Assembly (NCBI RefSeq): GCF_018327705.1
Contig: NZ_BNEM01000002.1
Span: 2,976,001-3,040,000, forward strand
DNA from: Catellatospora sp. TT07R-123
GTDB lineage: Bacteria; Actinomycetota; Actinomycetes; Mycobacteriales; Micromonosporaceae
Direction: 5' to 3'
DNA length: 64,000 nucleotides
A program made the translations under genes and the position numbers. The notes below the pieces were generated by a model. That model was not told the DNA's origin. It saw only the letters and a program-made list of their open reading frames with translations, and did no database searches. Positions 34,989 to 42,915 of this stretch are shown piece by piece. Position 1 is the stretch's first letter; each line of letters starts with the position of its first letter.

Positions 34989-36311
34989 TCATGCCCGCAC
35001 CACCTCCCCCTCGGTGTACGCGGTGAGCGGCCGCAGCCCCGCGGGGCTCCATTCGGCCGCCAGGGTGACGGGGCCGCCACCTGCGACGGCGGCGGTGCGC
35101 CACGGCTCGCCCGCGGCCGGGTCCAGCGGCAGCGCGTCGCCGTCGGCGTCGACCAGGTGCCAGGGCTGCCCCGGCACGAGCCTGCCCGCCAGCAGCAGCG
35201 GCCAGGCCGACAGCCACGGGTCGGCGGCCAGCGCGGCGGCGAGCTCGTCCAGCGCCCCCGCCACGGTGTGCACCGGACCCGGGCGCGGGCACTGCCGCGG
35301 GGCGCCGTGGCGCTCGGCCACCAGGGCCCGCAGCGGGGCGGCGCCGGGGTGGAAGCACAGGTCCGCCTCGACCTCGGTGCCCAGGACCAGGTCGACGGGC
35401 AGGGCCTGGCCGGGGGCGGCGAAGGACAGGACCAGCGCGGCCCGGCCGGTGTCGCGGCCGCGCAGCCACACCCGGCGGCTGGTCAGCTTGTCCTCGGCCT
35501 CGTCGCGTACGCCGACGACCTGCCAGGTGTCGCGGACCGGCGCGGTGGCCAGCACCTGCTCGGTGGTGGCAGGGGCGCCGACCCGGGTGCGGACCGTCGC
35601 GGCGAGCTCGTCGGGCAGGTCGTCCACGGTCGCGGCGCCGGTGAGCAGGTGCAGCAGCGACAACTCGGCCAGCAGCCGCTGCTCCCAGCCCGCCCCGGAG
35701 CTGGGCAGCGGGGCCAGGCGGCGCACCGCCGCGGCCAGCCCGGGGGCCTGCGCGTCGACGAGGCGGGCGGCCACCTGCTCGAACGGCTTGTAGCCGGACT
35801 GGTCCAGGCCCGCGATGCCGTGGCGGATCTGGTCGGCCAGCCATACCCGAAGCTCGCCGACGCCGCCCGCGACGGACTCGGCGCGCTTGTCGGCGCGGCG
35901 CTGCGCGGCCCGGTCCTGGGCCTCGGTGCGGGGCGCGGCGGCGCGTTCGGCCTTCTTCTCCGCCCGCGCGCCCCGGCCGGTGGTCCACTGGGCCATCCAG
36001 TCCGGCGGCTCGGTGGCGGCCACCTGGCCGCCGGACCAGCGCAGCAGCAGCGCCAGCCCGTGCTTGCAGGGGAACTTGCGGCTCGGGCAGGAGCACTTGT
36101 ACGCGGGCTCGGTCAGGTCCACGCAGATCTGGTACGGGTTGCTGCCGCTGCCCTGGCACAAACCCCACAGTCCGGCCGGCTCGCCGCCGGTGCCGGTGCT
36201 GCTCCAGCCGCCGGAGGCGGCGAGCTTGCGCGCCGAGGCGAAGGAGGAGGCGTCGGGCGCGAGCGCCTGCACCTGCTCCGCCGTCCACGGCGGCATCGTT
36301 GCTTCGGACAT
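34989..36311 (-). CDS. SWIM zinc-finger protein
   Basis: 440 aa from the ATG at 36311 (MSEATMPPW). The SWIM motif is CSCPSRKFPCKHGLALLL near residue 80 (CxC...CxH), preceded by the Trp/Gly-rich segment usual in this group. SWIM fingers bind DNA or proteins. The rest is a long domain of unknown function. It is the first gene of the five-gene cassette, 76 nt before the DUF5691 gene. Confidence 0.85.
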   Translation of the reverse strand: MSEATMPPWTAEQVQALAPDASSFASARKLAASGGWSSTGTGGEPAGLWGLCQGSGSNPYQICVDLTEPAYKCSCPSRKFPCKHGLALLLRWSGGQVAATEPPDWMAQWTTGRGARAEKKAERAAAPRTEAQDRAAQRRADKRAESVAGGVGELRVWLADQIRHGIAGLDQSGYKPFEQVAARLVDAQAPGLAAAVRRLAPLPSSGAGWEQRLLAELSLLHLLTGAATVDDLPDELAATVRTRVGAPATTEQVLATAPVRDTWQVVGVRDEAEDKLTSRRVWLRGRDTGRAALVLSFAAPGQALPVDLVLGTEVEADLCFHPGAAPLRALVAERHGAPRQCPRPGPVHTVAGALDELAAALAADPWLSAWPLLLAGRLVPGQPWHLVDADGDALPLDPAAGEPWRTAAVAGGGPVTLAAEWSPAGLRPLTAYTEGEVVRA

Positions 36312-36347
36312 GGGCGGCACCATAGCCACCCTGTCCGACAGCGACGG

Positions 36348-37172
36348 TCAGGCCCCGGTCGGCGCGGCCTGTGCGGGGGCCGTTCCGGTCCCGGACCCCT
36401 GGTCCGCGACGGGCTCGCGGAGCTTGGCCCGGTCGTCGGGGACGCGGGTGCGGTCGGGGTCGAGGAAGTCGATGAGGTCGATCAGCGCGTGCTGGGTGCG
36501 CAGCAGCCGCACGTTGCCGTCCGGGGAGCCGCTGCGGCGCTGGGTGACGATCTCGTCGACGTCGGTGCGCAGGCGCCCGAACCAGCGCTGGAACTCGGGC
36601 TCGCCGTCGATCCTGGTGCAGAAGGCCGGGTAGGTGATGCTGTCGCTGCGGCCGTTGGCCCCGGACACCATGCACAGCTCGCCGATGGCCCGCTGCTGGC
36701 CGCGGAACAGCCGGAAGTGCGGCAGCGGGTGCCTCAGCGTGGACAGCTCGTTGGTGACGGCGCTGAGATGGCGGGTGAAGGCGCGGTTGCTCTCGTCGTC
36801 GCCCAGGTCGAGGAACCGCATCTCGCGCCGGAGGATCTCGACCCAGCACAGGTATTCGGCCAGCACGTAGACGGTGTAGTCGCGCGCGTAGCGGCGCTCG
36901 TCGACGTCGTCGTGGTCGAGGAAGTTCATGAAGTAGACACCGCTGACGGCGTTGTGCAGGCGCGACTGGAGGCTGAACGCGGCCAGCAGCAGCGGCTCGC
37001 GGTAGCGGCTGAGCACCTCCTTGGCCTGCTCGGCCTTGCTCTCCTGGTGGCGCTGCTCGGCCAGCCGGTGTTCCAGCATGCTGGCCTTGCGCGCCGACCA
37101 GGTCGTCATCACGCCGGCCACCACCGCGCCGAGCACGGACAGCACGGCGGAGATGAGGCTGAGAGTGTCCAT
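36348..37172 (-). CDS. Single-pass membrane protein of unknown function
   Basis: 274 aa, GGGAG 7 nt before the ATG at 37172. One N-terminal helix (LISAVLSVLGAVVAGVMTTW) is followed by a charged coiled-coil (EHRLAEQRHQESKAEQAKEVLSRYREP) and a helical soluble domain (NAVSGVYFMNFL, then YTVYVLAEYLCWVEILRREMRFLDL). Related unnamed proteins with one helix and a helical body exist in actinobacteria. No function is evident. It is separate from the SWIM cassette. Confidence 0.75.
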   Translation of the reverse strand: MDTLSLISAVLSVLGAVVAGVMTTWSARKASMLEHRLAEQRHQESKAEQAKEVLSRYREPLLLAAFSLQSRLHNAVSGVYFMNFLDHDDVDERRYARDYTVYVLAEYLCWVEILRREMRFLDLGDDESNRAFTRHLSAVTNELSTLRHPLPHFRLFRGQQRAIGELCMVSGANGRSDSITYPAFCTRIDGEPEFQRWFGRLRTDVDEIVTQRRSGSPDGNVRLLRTQHALIDLIDFLDPDRTRVPDDRAKLREPVADQGSGTGTAPAQAAPTGA

Positions 37173-37447
37173 AGTGATCTCCCTGGGGGAACGCGGGCCG
37201 TGCGACAGTCTGCCGGGCGGGTTCGTCTATGCCAAGGTGATACACCCAGCGCAATGCCTTGGTCGCCTTAAGTGATCATGTCTGCTGTGGACATCCACCG
37301 CAGTGGACAGGAGCACTCTCGGGCGGCTAGTTTCTTGGCCCGAAGGCAATTGTCGAACAGCGCCCTGTGGCATGTCACGAAACCGATGGGGGCTCGGCTG
37401 GGTTGGCGCAGACCCGTGTCGATGCCGCGGTGCGCCGTACCTTGGAC

Positions 37448-39769
37448 GTGGTCAGTGTGAGAAACCGTGGCTGGAGTATCCGCGCCAAGATCATGACGTT
37501 GGCCGTGGTCCCGCTGATAGCGATCACCGGCCTGTCCGCCTTCGCGGTCGCGGTCACCGCGGATGGCGCGCTCAACCTTCTGCACGCCCGACAGTACGAG
37601 CAGGTGTTCGGCAACTACGGCGAACACGTGATGACGGCGCTGCAGAAGGAGCGCCTCCTTTCCGTGGCCGAGAAGCCCGGTTCGGCGGCCCTGACCGAGC
37701 AGCGCGCCAAGACCGATGCCGACGAGCAGATCCTGCGTCGCCGCATCGCCGACAGCGGCCTGCGCGAGGACCTCTCTCCGCACGAGCTGAGCCTGGTCGA
37801 CGCGTTCCTGTCCGCGCTGAACGGGCTGCCGCAGACCCGTGCCGACATCGACGCCAAGCGCGCCGACAACGCCGCGATCGTCCGCGACTACTCCGACCTC
37901 ATCGACACGCTGTATCGCGCGTTCGCCCCGCTGACCGACCTGGCCGACCCCGATCTGGCCCGGTCGGCGCGCGGCCTGTTCGCCGTCAGCCGCAGCCGCG
38001 AGATGCTGAACCGCGAGGACGCCGTGGTCACCGGCGCCGTGGCCGACGGCAAGGTCACCACCGCCGAGCAGACCGCGCTGCTGCGCATGATCGGCGCCCG
38101 CCGCCAGCTGCTGGAGGAGTCGCAGGCGGCGCTCCAGTCGCCGCACCGCGAGACGTTCCAGCAGATCTTCACCAGCGACACGTACACGACCCTGTACTCG
38201 ATGGAGGAGTCGCTGTCCAACGCGCGCACGGGCGGGAAGCTCCCGCTGGACGCCGCGATCTGGCGCAGCACCACCCAAGCGATCATCACCCAGATGGACG
38301 CCGCCGAGGGCGCCGCGGCCGCGGCCACCTCCGAGCTGGCCAACGAGGTCGGCATCGGCGCCTTCGTCAAGACCATCTCCGCGGGCCTGCTCGGTCTGAT
38401 CTGCGCCGTCATCTCGCTGGTGCTGTCGCTGCGCACCGGCCGGTCGGTGGTCCGGCGCCTGGAGCGGCTGCGGGTGTCGGCGCTGGAGGTGGCGCACGAG
38501 CGCCTGCCGCGCGCCATCGCCGCCCTGCGCCAGCCCGGCGCCGTCGTCAACGATCCGTCGCTGACCGAGGTGCCCCTGGTCGCGGTCGGCACCGACGAGG
38601 TCGGCCAGGTCGGCCACGCCTTCGGCGCCGTACAGCGCACCGCCGTGCGCGCCGCCGTCGACGAGGCGATCCTGCGCCGCGGCATCAGCGACGTCTTCCT
38701 CAACATCGCCCGCCGGTCGCAGGCGCTGCTGCACCGCCAGCTGACCCTGCTGGACCGGATGGAGCGGCGCACCGCCGAGCCGCAGGAGCTGGAGGACCTG
38801 TTCCGGCTCGACCACATGGCGACCCGCATGCGCCGCCACGCCGAGGCGCTGGTCATCCTGGCCGGTGCGGCCCCGGGCCGCGGCTGGCGCCACCCGGTGC
38901 CCACCATCGACGTGGTCCGCGGCGCCACCTCCGAGATCGAGGACTACCAGCGGGTCACGGTCGACCGCATGCCGGACGTGAAGGTGGTCGGCCGGGCGGT
39001 CGGCGACCTGATCCACCTCGTCGCCGAGCTGCTGGAGAACGCCACCTCGTTCGCCCCGCCGCACACCCGGGTCCGGGTCTTCGCCGAGGTCGTGAGCCAC
39101 GGGCTGGCCCTGCACGTCGAGGACCGCGGTCTGGGCATGAGCGACGCCGAACTGCTGGAGGCCAACGCGAAGCTGGCCGAGCCGCCCGCGTTCGACCCGT
39201 CGCACAGCTCGCGGCTGGGCCTGCTGGTGGTCGCGCGGCTGGCCGCCCGCCAGGGCATCACGGTGCGGCTGCGGCCGTCCTCGTACGGCGGCATCACCGC
39301 GGTCGTGCTGGTCCCGGCCGAGCTCGTGCTGGACGACGACAGCGGGCGCACCGAGCCGGTGGTCGTGGCGCCGCGCGTGCCCGCCGTGACCGCGCAGGCC
39401 GCCGTGCCCGCCCCGCTCGACGAGCAGACGATCGATCTCGGCACCGCGAGCGCCAGGACCGATGAGGAGGCCGCGCTGCTGCTGCCCAAGCGGGTACGCC
39501 GCAGCACCGCCGAGCCCGCCACCGCGGGCAGCCCCGCCGCCCTGGGGGAGGACACCACGCTCTCCCTGGCTTCGGAATCGGCGCCCCCACGCGCCCGCAG
39601 CGCCGATCAGGTACGGACGATGATGTCCGCGTTCCAGTCGGGTACCGTGCGCGGGCGGGCTAAAGCCGTCACCGAGATCTCCGACAACGGGGAAGACACC
39701 GTGAGCCATAGCCGGCCGCAGGACAGCGCCGGCTTGGAAGACAGTCCCACCCTGGAAGGACGTGCCTGA
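37448..39769 (+). CDS. cvnA: Conservon sensor-kinase-like protein CvnA
   Basis: ~773 aa from the GTG at 37448; starts at 37367 and 37457 are also possible, and none has a strong site. A membrane helix near the N-terminus (IMTLAVVPLIAITGLSAFAVAV) precedes a nitrate-sensor-like extracellular helical domain. A second helix lies near residue 325, then a dimerisation region (NIARRSQALLHRQLTLLDRME) and a HATPase with N-box LVAELLENATSFAPP and G-box EDRGLGMSD. The C-terminal ~170 residues are a Pro/Ala linker. CvnA starts the four-gene conservon that couples membrane sensing to the CvnD GTPase. Confidence 0.9.
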   Translation: MVSVRNRGWSIRAKIMTLAVVPLIAITGLSAFAVAVTADGALNLLHARQYEQVFGNYGEHVMTALQKERLLSVAEKPGSAALTEQRAKTDADEQILRRRIADSGLREDLSPHELSLVDAFLSALNGLPQTRADIDAKRADNAAIVRDYSDLIDTLYRAFAPLTDLADPDLARSARGLFAVSRSREMLNREDAVVTGAVADGKVTTAEQTALLRMIGARRQLLEESQAALQSPHRETFQQIFTSDTYTTLYSMEESLSNARTGGKLPLDAAIWRSTTQAIITQMDAAEGAAAAATSELANEVGIGAFVKTISAGLLGLICAVISLVLSLRTGRSVVRRLERLRVSALEVAHERLPRAIAALRQPGAVVNDPSLTEVPLVAVGTDEVGQVGHAFGAVQRTAVRAAVDEAILRRGISDVFLNIARRSQALLHRQLTLLDRMERRTAEPQELEDLFRLDHMATRMRRHAEALVILAGAAPGRGWRHPVPTIDVVRGATSEIEDYQRVTVDRMPDVKVVGRAVGDLIHLVAELLENATSFAPPHTRVRVFAEVVSHGLALHVEDRGLGMSDAELLEANAKLAEPPAFDPSHSSRLGLLVVARLAARQGITVRLRPSSYGGITAVVLVPAELVLDDDSGRTEPVVVAPRVPAVTAQAAVPAPLDEQTIDLGTASARTDEEAALLLPKRVRRSTAEPATAGSPAALGEDTTLSLASESAPPRARSADQVRTMMSAFQSGTVRGRAKAVTEISDNGEDTVSHSRPQDSAGLEDSPTLEGRA

Positions 39770-39770
39770 C

Positions 39771-40181
39771 GTGGTACCGACGACGACCCGACCCGCGACT
39801 GACTGGCTGCTCGACGACCTGCTCGCCCGAGTGCCGCAGGCCCGCTGCGCCGTCGTGCTCTCCGTCGACGGCCTGCTCACCGGCGCCTCCACCGGCATGT
39901 CCCGGGACGACGCCGAGCACCTTGCCGCGGTCGCCTCGGGCTTCTCCAGCCTGGCCGGTGCCACGGGCCAGCGGTTCAAGGGCGGCCCGGTCCGCCAGAC
40001 CATCGTGGAGATGGAAGAGGCGTTCCTGCTGGTCAGTGCCGCGGGTCAGGGCTCCTGCCTGGCCGTGCTGGCCGACCCCGACATCGACCTGGGCATCCTC
40101 GCGTACGAGATGGCCATGCTCGCCACCCGCGTCGGCACGCACCTGGCCACGCCGTCGCGGCCGGGTGCCGATGTCAACTGA
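39771..40181 (+). CDS. cvnB: Roadblock/LC7 protein CvnB
   Basis: 136 aa from the GTG at 39771, one base after the CvnA stop, with AAGGA ~9 nt upstream. Roadblock/LC7 pattern: DWLLDDLLARVPQARCAVVLSVDGLLTGASTGMSRDDAEHLAAVASGF, then EAFLLVSAAGQGSCLAVLADPDIDLGILAYEM. These proteins act as regulators (GAP- or scaffold-like) of the partner GTPase CvnD. Confidence 0.93.
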   Translation: MVPTTTRPATDWLLDDLLARVPQARCAVVLSVDGLLTGASTGMSRDDAEHLAAVASGFSSLAGATGQRFKGGPVRQTIVEMEEAFLLVSAAGQGSCLAVLADPDIDLGILAYEMAMLATRVGTHLATPSRPGADVN

Positions 40182-40563
40182 CCCCGTCGACCCCGTAGTC
40201 GAGGAGGGCCCGGCCTGGTGGGACCACGAGGCCGGGCCGGTGGTCCGCCCATACATGGTCACCGGCGGCCGGGTGCGGCCGAAGACGTCCGACTTCGACC
40301 TCATCACGTACGTGGTGGCGACCGCGACCCTGGCCGCGGACACCCCCTCCCCCGAACACCAGTCGATCCTGGCGTTCACCCAGGAGCCTCGCGCCATGGC
40401 CGAGATCGCCTCCCGTGTGGACCTGCCCCTGGGCGTGGTCCGCGTGCTGCTGTGCGATTTGCTCCAGGACGGTCTGATCTCACGCTACGATCCGCCGTCC
40501 ACCGACCACCTTCCGAATGTCGACACCCTCCAGGCGGTGATCCATGGACTCCGTGCGCTCTGA
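40171..40563 (+). CDS. cvnC: DUF742 protein CvnC
   Basis: 130 aa from the ATG at 40171, overlapping cvnB by 11 nt. DUF742 features: GPVVRPYMVTGGRVRP, FDLITYVV, then a winged-helix-like end AEIASRVDLPLGVVRVLLCDLLQDGLI. CvnC bridges the kinase and GTPase modules in the conservon. Confidence 0.93.
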   Translation: MSTDPVDPVVEEGPAWWDHEAGPVVRPYMVTGGRVRPKTSDFDLITYVVATATLAADTPSPEHQSILAFTQEPRAMAEIASRVDLPLGVVRVLLCDLLQDGLISRYDPPSTDHLPNVDTLQAVIHGLRAL

Positions 40564-41131
40564 CGCCGCGCCGGTCCCCCAGGCGTTGAAGATCCTGGTC
40601 GCCGGAGGTTTCGGCGCCGGCAAGACCACGCTGGTCGGGGCGGTCAGCGAGATCAGTCCACTGCGGACCGAGGAGGTGCTCACCACCGCCGGGATGGGCA
40701 CCGACGACATCACGGGCGTGTCCGCCAAGACGACCACCACGGTCGCGATGGACTTCGGCCGGATCACCATCAACCCGCACCTGGTGCTGTACCTGTTCGG
40801 CACCCCGGGCCAGAACCGCTTCTGGTTCCTGTGGGACGAGCTGGCCACCGGGGCGCTGGGGGCGGTCGTGCTGGCCGACACGCGGCGCCTGGCCGACTCG
40901 TTCGCGGCGATCGACTACTTCGAGCAGCGCGGCACGCCGTTCGTCATCGCGGTGAACTGCTTCGACAGCGAGCAGCGCTACACCGTCGAGCAGGTGCGCG
41001 AGGCGCTGGACCTGGACGGCCACGTCCCGGTGCTGCTGACCGACGCCCGTGACCGCGTCTCGGTCAAGAACGTCCTGATCACCCTGGTGGAGCACGTCCT
41101 CACCATGGTGAAGGCCGCCGTTCCGGCCTGA
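40544..41131 (+). CDS. cvnD: Conservon GTPase CvnD
   Basis: 195 aa, overlapping cvnC by 20 nt. P-loop VAGGFGAGKTTLV near residue 20, switch region TTTTVAMDFGRI, G3-like FGTPGQNRFWFLW, and a G4-like AVNCFD. These are Ras-like GTPases of the MglA/CvnD group, thought to switch output of the conservon complex at the membrane. In some conservons a P450 (CvnE) follows, but none does here. Confidence 0.93.
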   Translation: MDSVRSDAAPVPQALKILVAGGFGAGKTTLVGAVSEISPLRTEEVLTTAGMGTDDITGVSAKTTTTVAMDFGRITINPHLVLYLFGTPGQNRFWFLWDELATGALGAVVLADTRRLADSFAAIDYFEQRGTPFVIAVNCFDSEQRYTVEQVREALDLDGHVPVLLTDARDRVSVKNVLITLVEHVLTMVKAAVPA

Positions 41132-41182
41132 TCGAACTCCGCCGGTGGGCGCGCCCGCCACGCGTCCACCGGCACCCGACGA

Positions 41183-41404
41183 TTACCTGCCGCGCCGCTT
41201 CATGACCAAGACGACGCCCACCACGATCAGGGCGACCACGACCAGGCAGCACAGCGCGCCGCCGCCGAAGAAGCCGAAGCCGCCGCGCCGCTTCTTGAAC
41301 TCCTCGGCGACGCCGGACTCCTCCGCCCATGCGACGGCGGGCACGAGCATCGTGGACAGCAGACCGGCCACCGCAGCGGCCCAGAGGCGAGAAATGCGTT
41401 CCAT
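41183..41404 (-). CDS. Small secreted/membrane protein (73 aa)
   Basis: From the ATG at 41404: signal-like helix (LWAAAVAGLLSTMLVPAVAWAEE), a charged Gly-rich segment (KKRRGGFGFFGGG), a second helix (ALCCLVVVALIVVGVVLVM) and a basic end. It may be a two-helix hairpin or a processed single-pass protein. Convergent with the conservon. Confidence 0.6.
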   Translation of the reverse strand: MERISRLWAAAVAGLLSTMLVPAVAWAEESGVAEEFKKRRGGFGFFGGGALCCLVVVALIVVGVVLVMKRRGR

Positions 41405-41491
41405 GGCCGCCAGCCTAGGCGGCCCGCGCCAGCCGCCGGGCCGATCCGCGTCGAACCCCGCCCCCGGCCCGCCACGCGGGACACTGTCGGC

Positions 41492-41890
41492 ATGACAGCG
41501 CTCCCCCTGCTCATCGTCGACGCCGCCAACGTCGTCGGTTCGGTCCCCGACGGCTGGTGGCGCGACCGCCACGGCGCCGCCACCCGCCTGCGCGACGCGA
41601 TCGCCGACCTGCCCGGCACCGGCCTGCCCGGCGTGCCGGAACTTCCCGGCCCGATCGAGGTCGTGCTGGTCGTGGAGGGCGCGGCCCGCGACGTGGCGCA
41701 GACCCCGGGGGTACGGGTGCACGCCGCCCCCGGCAGCGGCGACGACGCCATCGTCGGCCTGGTCCGGCAGGAGGCCCCGGACCGGCCCGCCGTGGTGGTC
41801 GCCACAGCCGACCGGGGCCTGCGCGACCGCGTCACCGCCGCGGGCGGCCTGGTCACCGGCCCGCGCAGCCTGCCCTACCGGGGCCGATAA
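41492..41890 (+). CDS. NYN/PIN-like nuclease-domain protein
   Basis: 132 aa. PIN/NYN-type acidic positions occur at LLIVDAANVVGS (first Asp), the central GSGDDAIV, and VVVATADRGLRDRV. This matches YacP-like or small NYN ribonucleases. No extra domains. It lies 43 nt before the kptA gene on the same strand. Confidence 0.75.
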   Translation: MTALPLLIVDAANVVGSVPDGWWRDRHGAATRLRDAIADLPGTGLPGVPELPGPIEVVLVVEGAARDVAQTPGVRVHAAPGSGDDAIVGLVRQEAPDRPAVVVATADRGLRDRVTAAGGLVTGPRSLPYRGR

Positions 41891-41933
41891 CGCGTCGACA
41901 GCGGTGGCGGCCCATGCCTACCGTGGCATCGAC

Positions 41934-42467
41934 ATGGATACGGTGAAAATCAGCAAGCGGCTGTCGTACGTGCTGCGACACGCCCCCGAAAGCATCGGCA
42001 TCACCCTCAGCCCCGACGGCTGGGTGCAGATCGACACCCTGCTGCGCGCCCTCGCCGCGCACGGCCACCGGGTCACCCGCGCCCAGCTCGACACGGTGGT
42101 GGCCGACAACGACAAGCAGCGCTTCGCCGTCGACGGCGACCGGATCAGGGCCAGCCAGGGCCACTCGGTGCAGGTCGAACTGGGCCTGACCCCCGTCGAG
42201 CCCCCCGAGCTGCTCTACCACGGCACGGCCCGGCGCAACCTGGCCTCGATCTACGCCGACGGCGTGCACCGCGGCAGCCGCCACCACGTGCACCTGTCCG
42301 CCGACGCGCAGACCGCGCACAAGGTCGGCAGCCGCCACGGCGCCCCGGTGATCCTGGTGGTCGCCGCAGCCGCGATGGCCGACGACGGCCACCACTTCTA
42401 CCGCAGCGCCAACGACGTATGGCTCACCGACGAGGTCCCCGCCCGCTACCTGCGCGGCGAGGCCTGA
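41934..42467 (+). CDS. kptA: RNA 2'-phosphotransferase (Tpt1/KptA)
   Basis: 177 aa. It moves a 2'-phosphate from RNA to NAD. Family motifs: SKRLSYVLRHAPESIGITLSPDGWVQIDTLL in the N-terminal winged helix, then LYHGTARRN and HVHLSADAQTAHKVGSRHG in the NAD-binding lobe, and HFYRSANDVWLT near the end. The catalytic Arg-His-Arg set is visible. Bacteria lack the yeast tRNA-splicing pathway that needs it, so the natural substrate is unclear. The start could also be the GTG at 41904. Confidence 0.93.
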   Translation: MDTVKISKRLSYVLRHAPESIGITLSPDGWVQIDTLLRALAAHGHRVTRAQLDTVVADNDKQRFAVDGDRIRASQGHSVQVELGLTPVEPPELLYHGTARRNLASIYADGVHRGSRHHVHLSADAQTAHKVGSRHGAPVILVVAAAAMADDGHHFYRSANDVWLTDEVPARYLRGEA

Positions 42468-42518
42468 CCCGTCCGCCCCGCCGCCCCACCCGCGCCCGCG
42501 GCCCTGCCTTCAGCATTG

Positions 42519-42575
42519 ACGTTGGCCTATCTCGTCGACTGGGCGGTGATCGTTCTCGACGACATAGGCCAACGT
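42519..42575. repeat. Long-arm palindrome between kptA and tRNA-Gly
   Basis: 20-bp arms (42519-42538 with 42556-42575, one mismatch) and a 17-nt loop. Could serve as a terminator for kptA or be a dispersed palindromic element. Confidence 0.7.
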
Positions 42576-42678
42576 TTATGTAAGCGCGGGGCGGATGCCG
42601 GCAGCGGGCGCAGGCGGCCGCGAAGTGGCCGGAAACACGAATCGCCGGTGGCCCGAGGGCTACCGGCGATCGTTGATG

Positions 42679-42754
42679 TGGAGCGGATGACGAGACTCGA
42701 ACTCGCGACCCTCACCTTGGCAAGGTGATGCGCTACCAACTGCGCTACATCCGC
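42679..42754 (-). tRNA. tRNA-Gly (GCC), CCA encoded
   Basis: Acceptor GCGGATG/CATCCGC, anticodon loop TTGCCAA (GCC), T loop TTCGAGT, encoded CCA at 42679-42681. Its 73-nt body is identical to the copy at 44095-44167 in the opposite orientation. Confidence 0.97.
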
Positions 42755-42915
42755 ATGTCAGGTGGCTTGCCCTGCGGCTTGCTGCCTGACGAGACAGAAC
42801 TCTAGCGGGTGCCCCGCCGCCCGCGCCACTCGGTATCCCCTTCCGCGCGCCGCGGGTGTCCGGCACCACCGACTCGCCGATGCGAGCAGCCCTCACATGC
42901 CCGTACCCTCGATCG

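Noticed and set aside
37268-40003. 911-codon open frame on the minus strand
   Set aside because: Antisense shadow of cvnA; no ribosome site, composition dominated by Gly/Arg/Gln/Val, no domain motifs.
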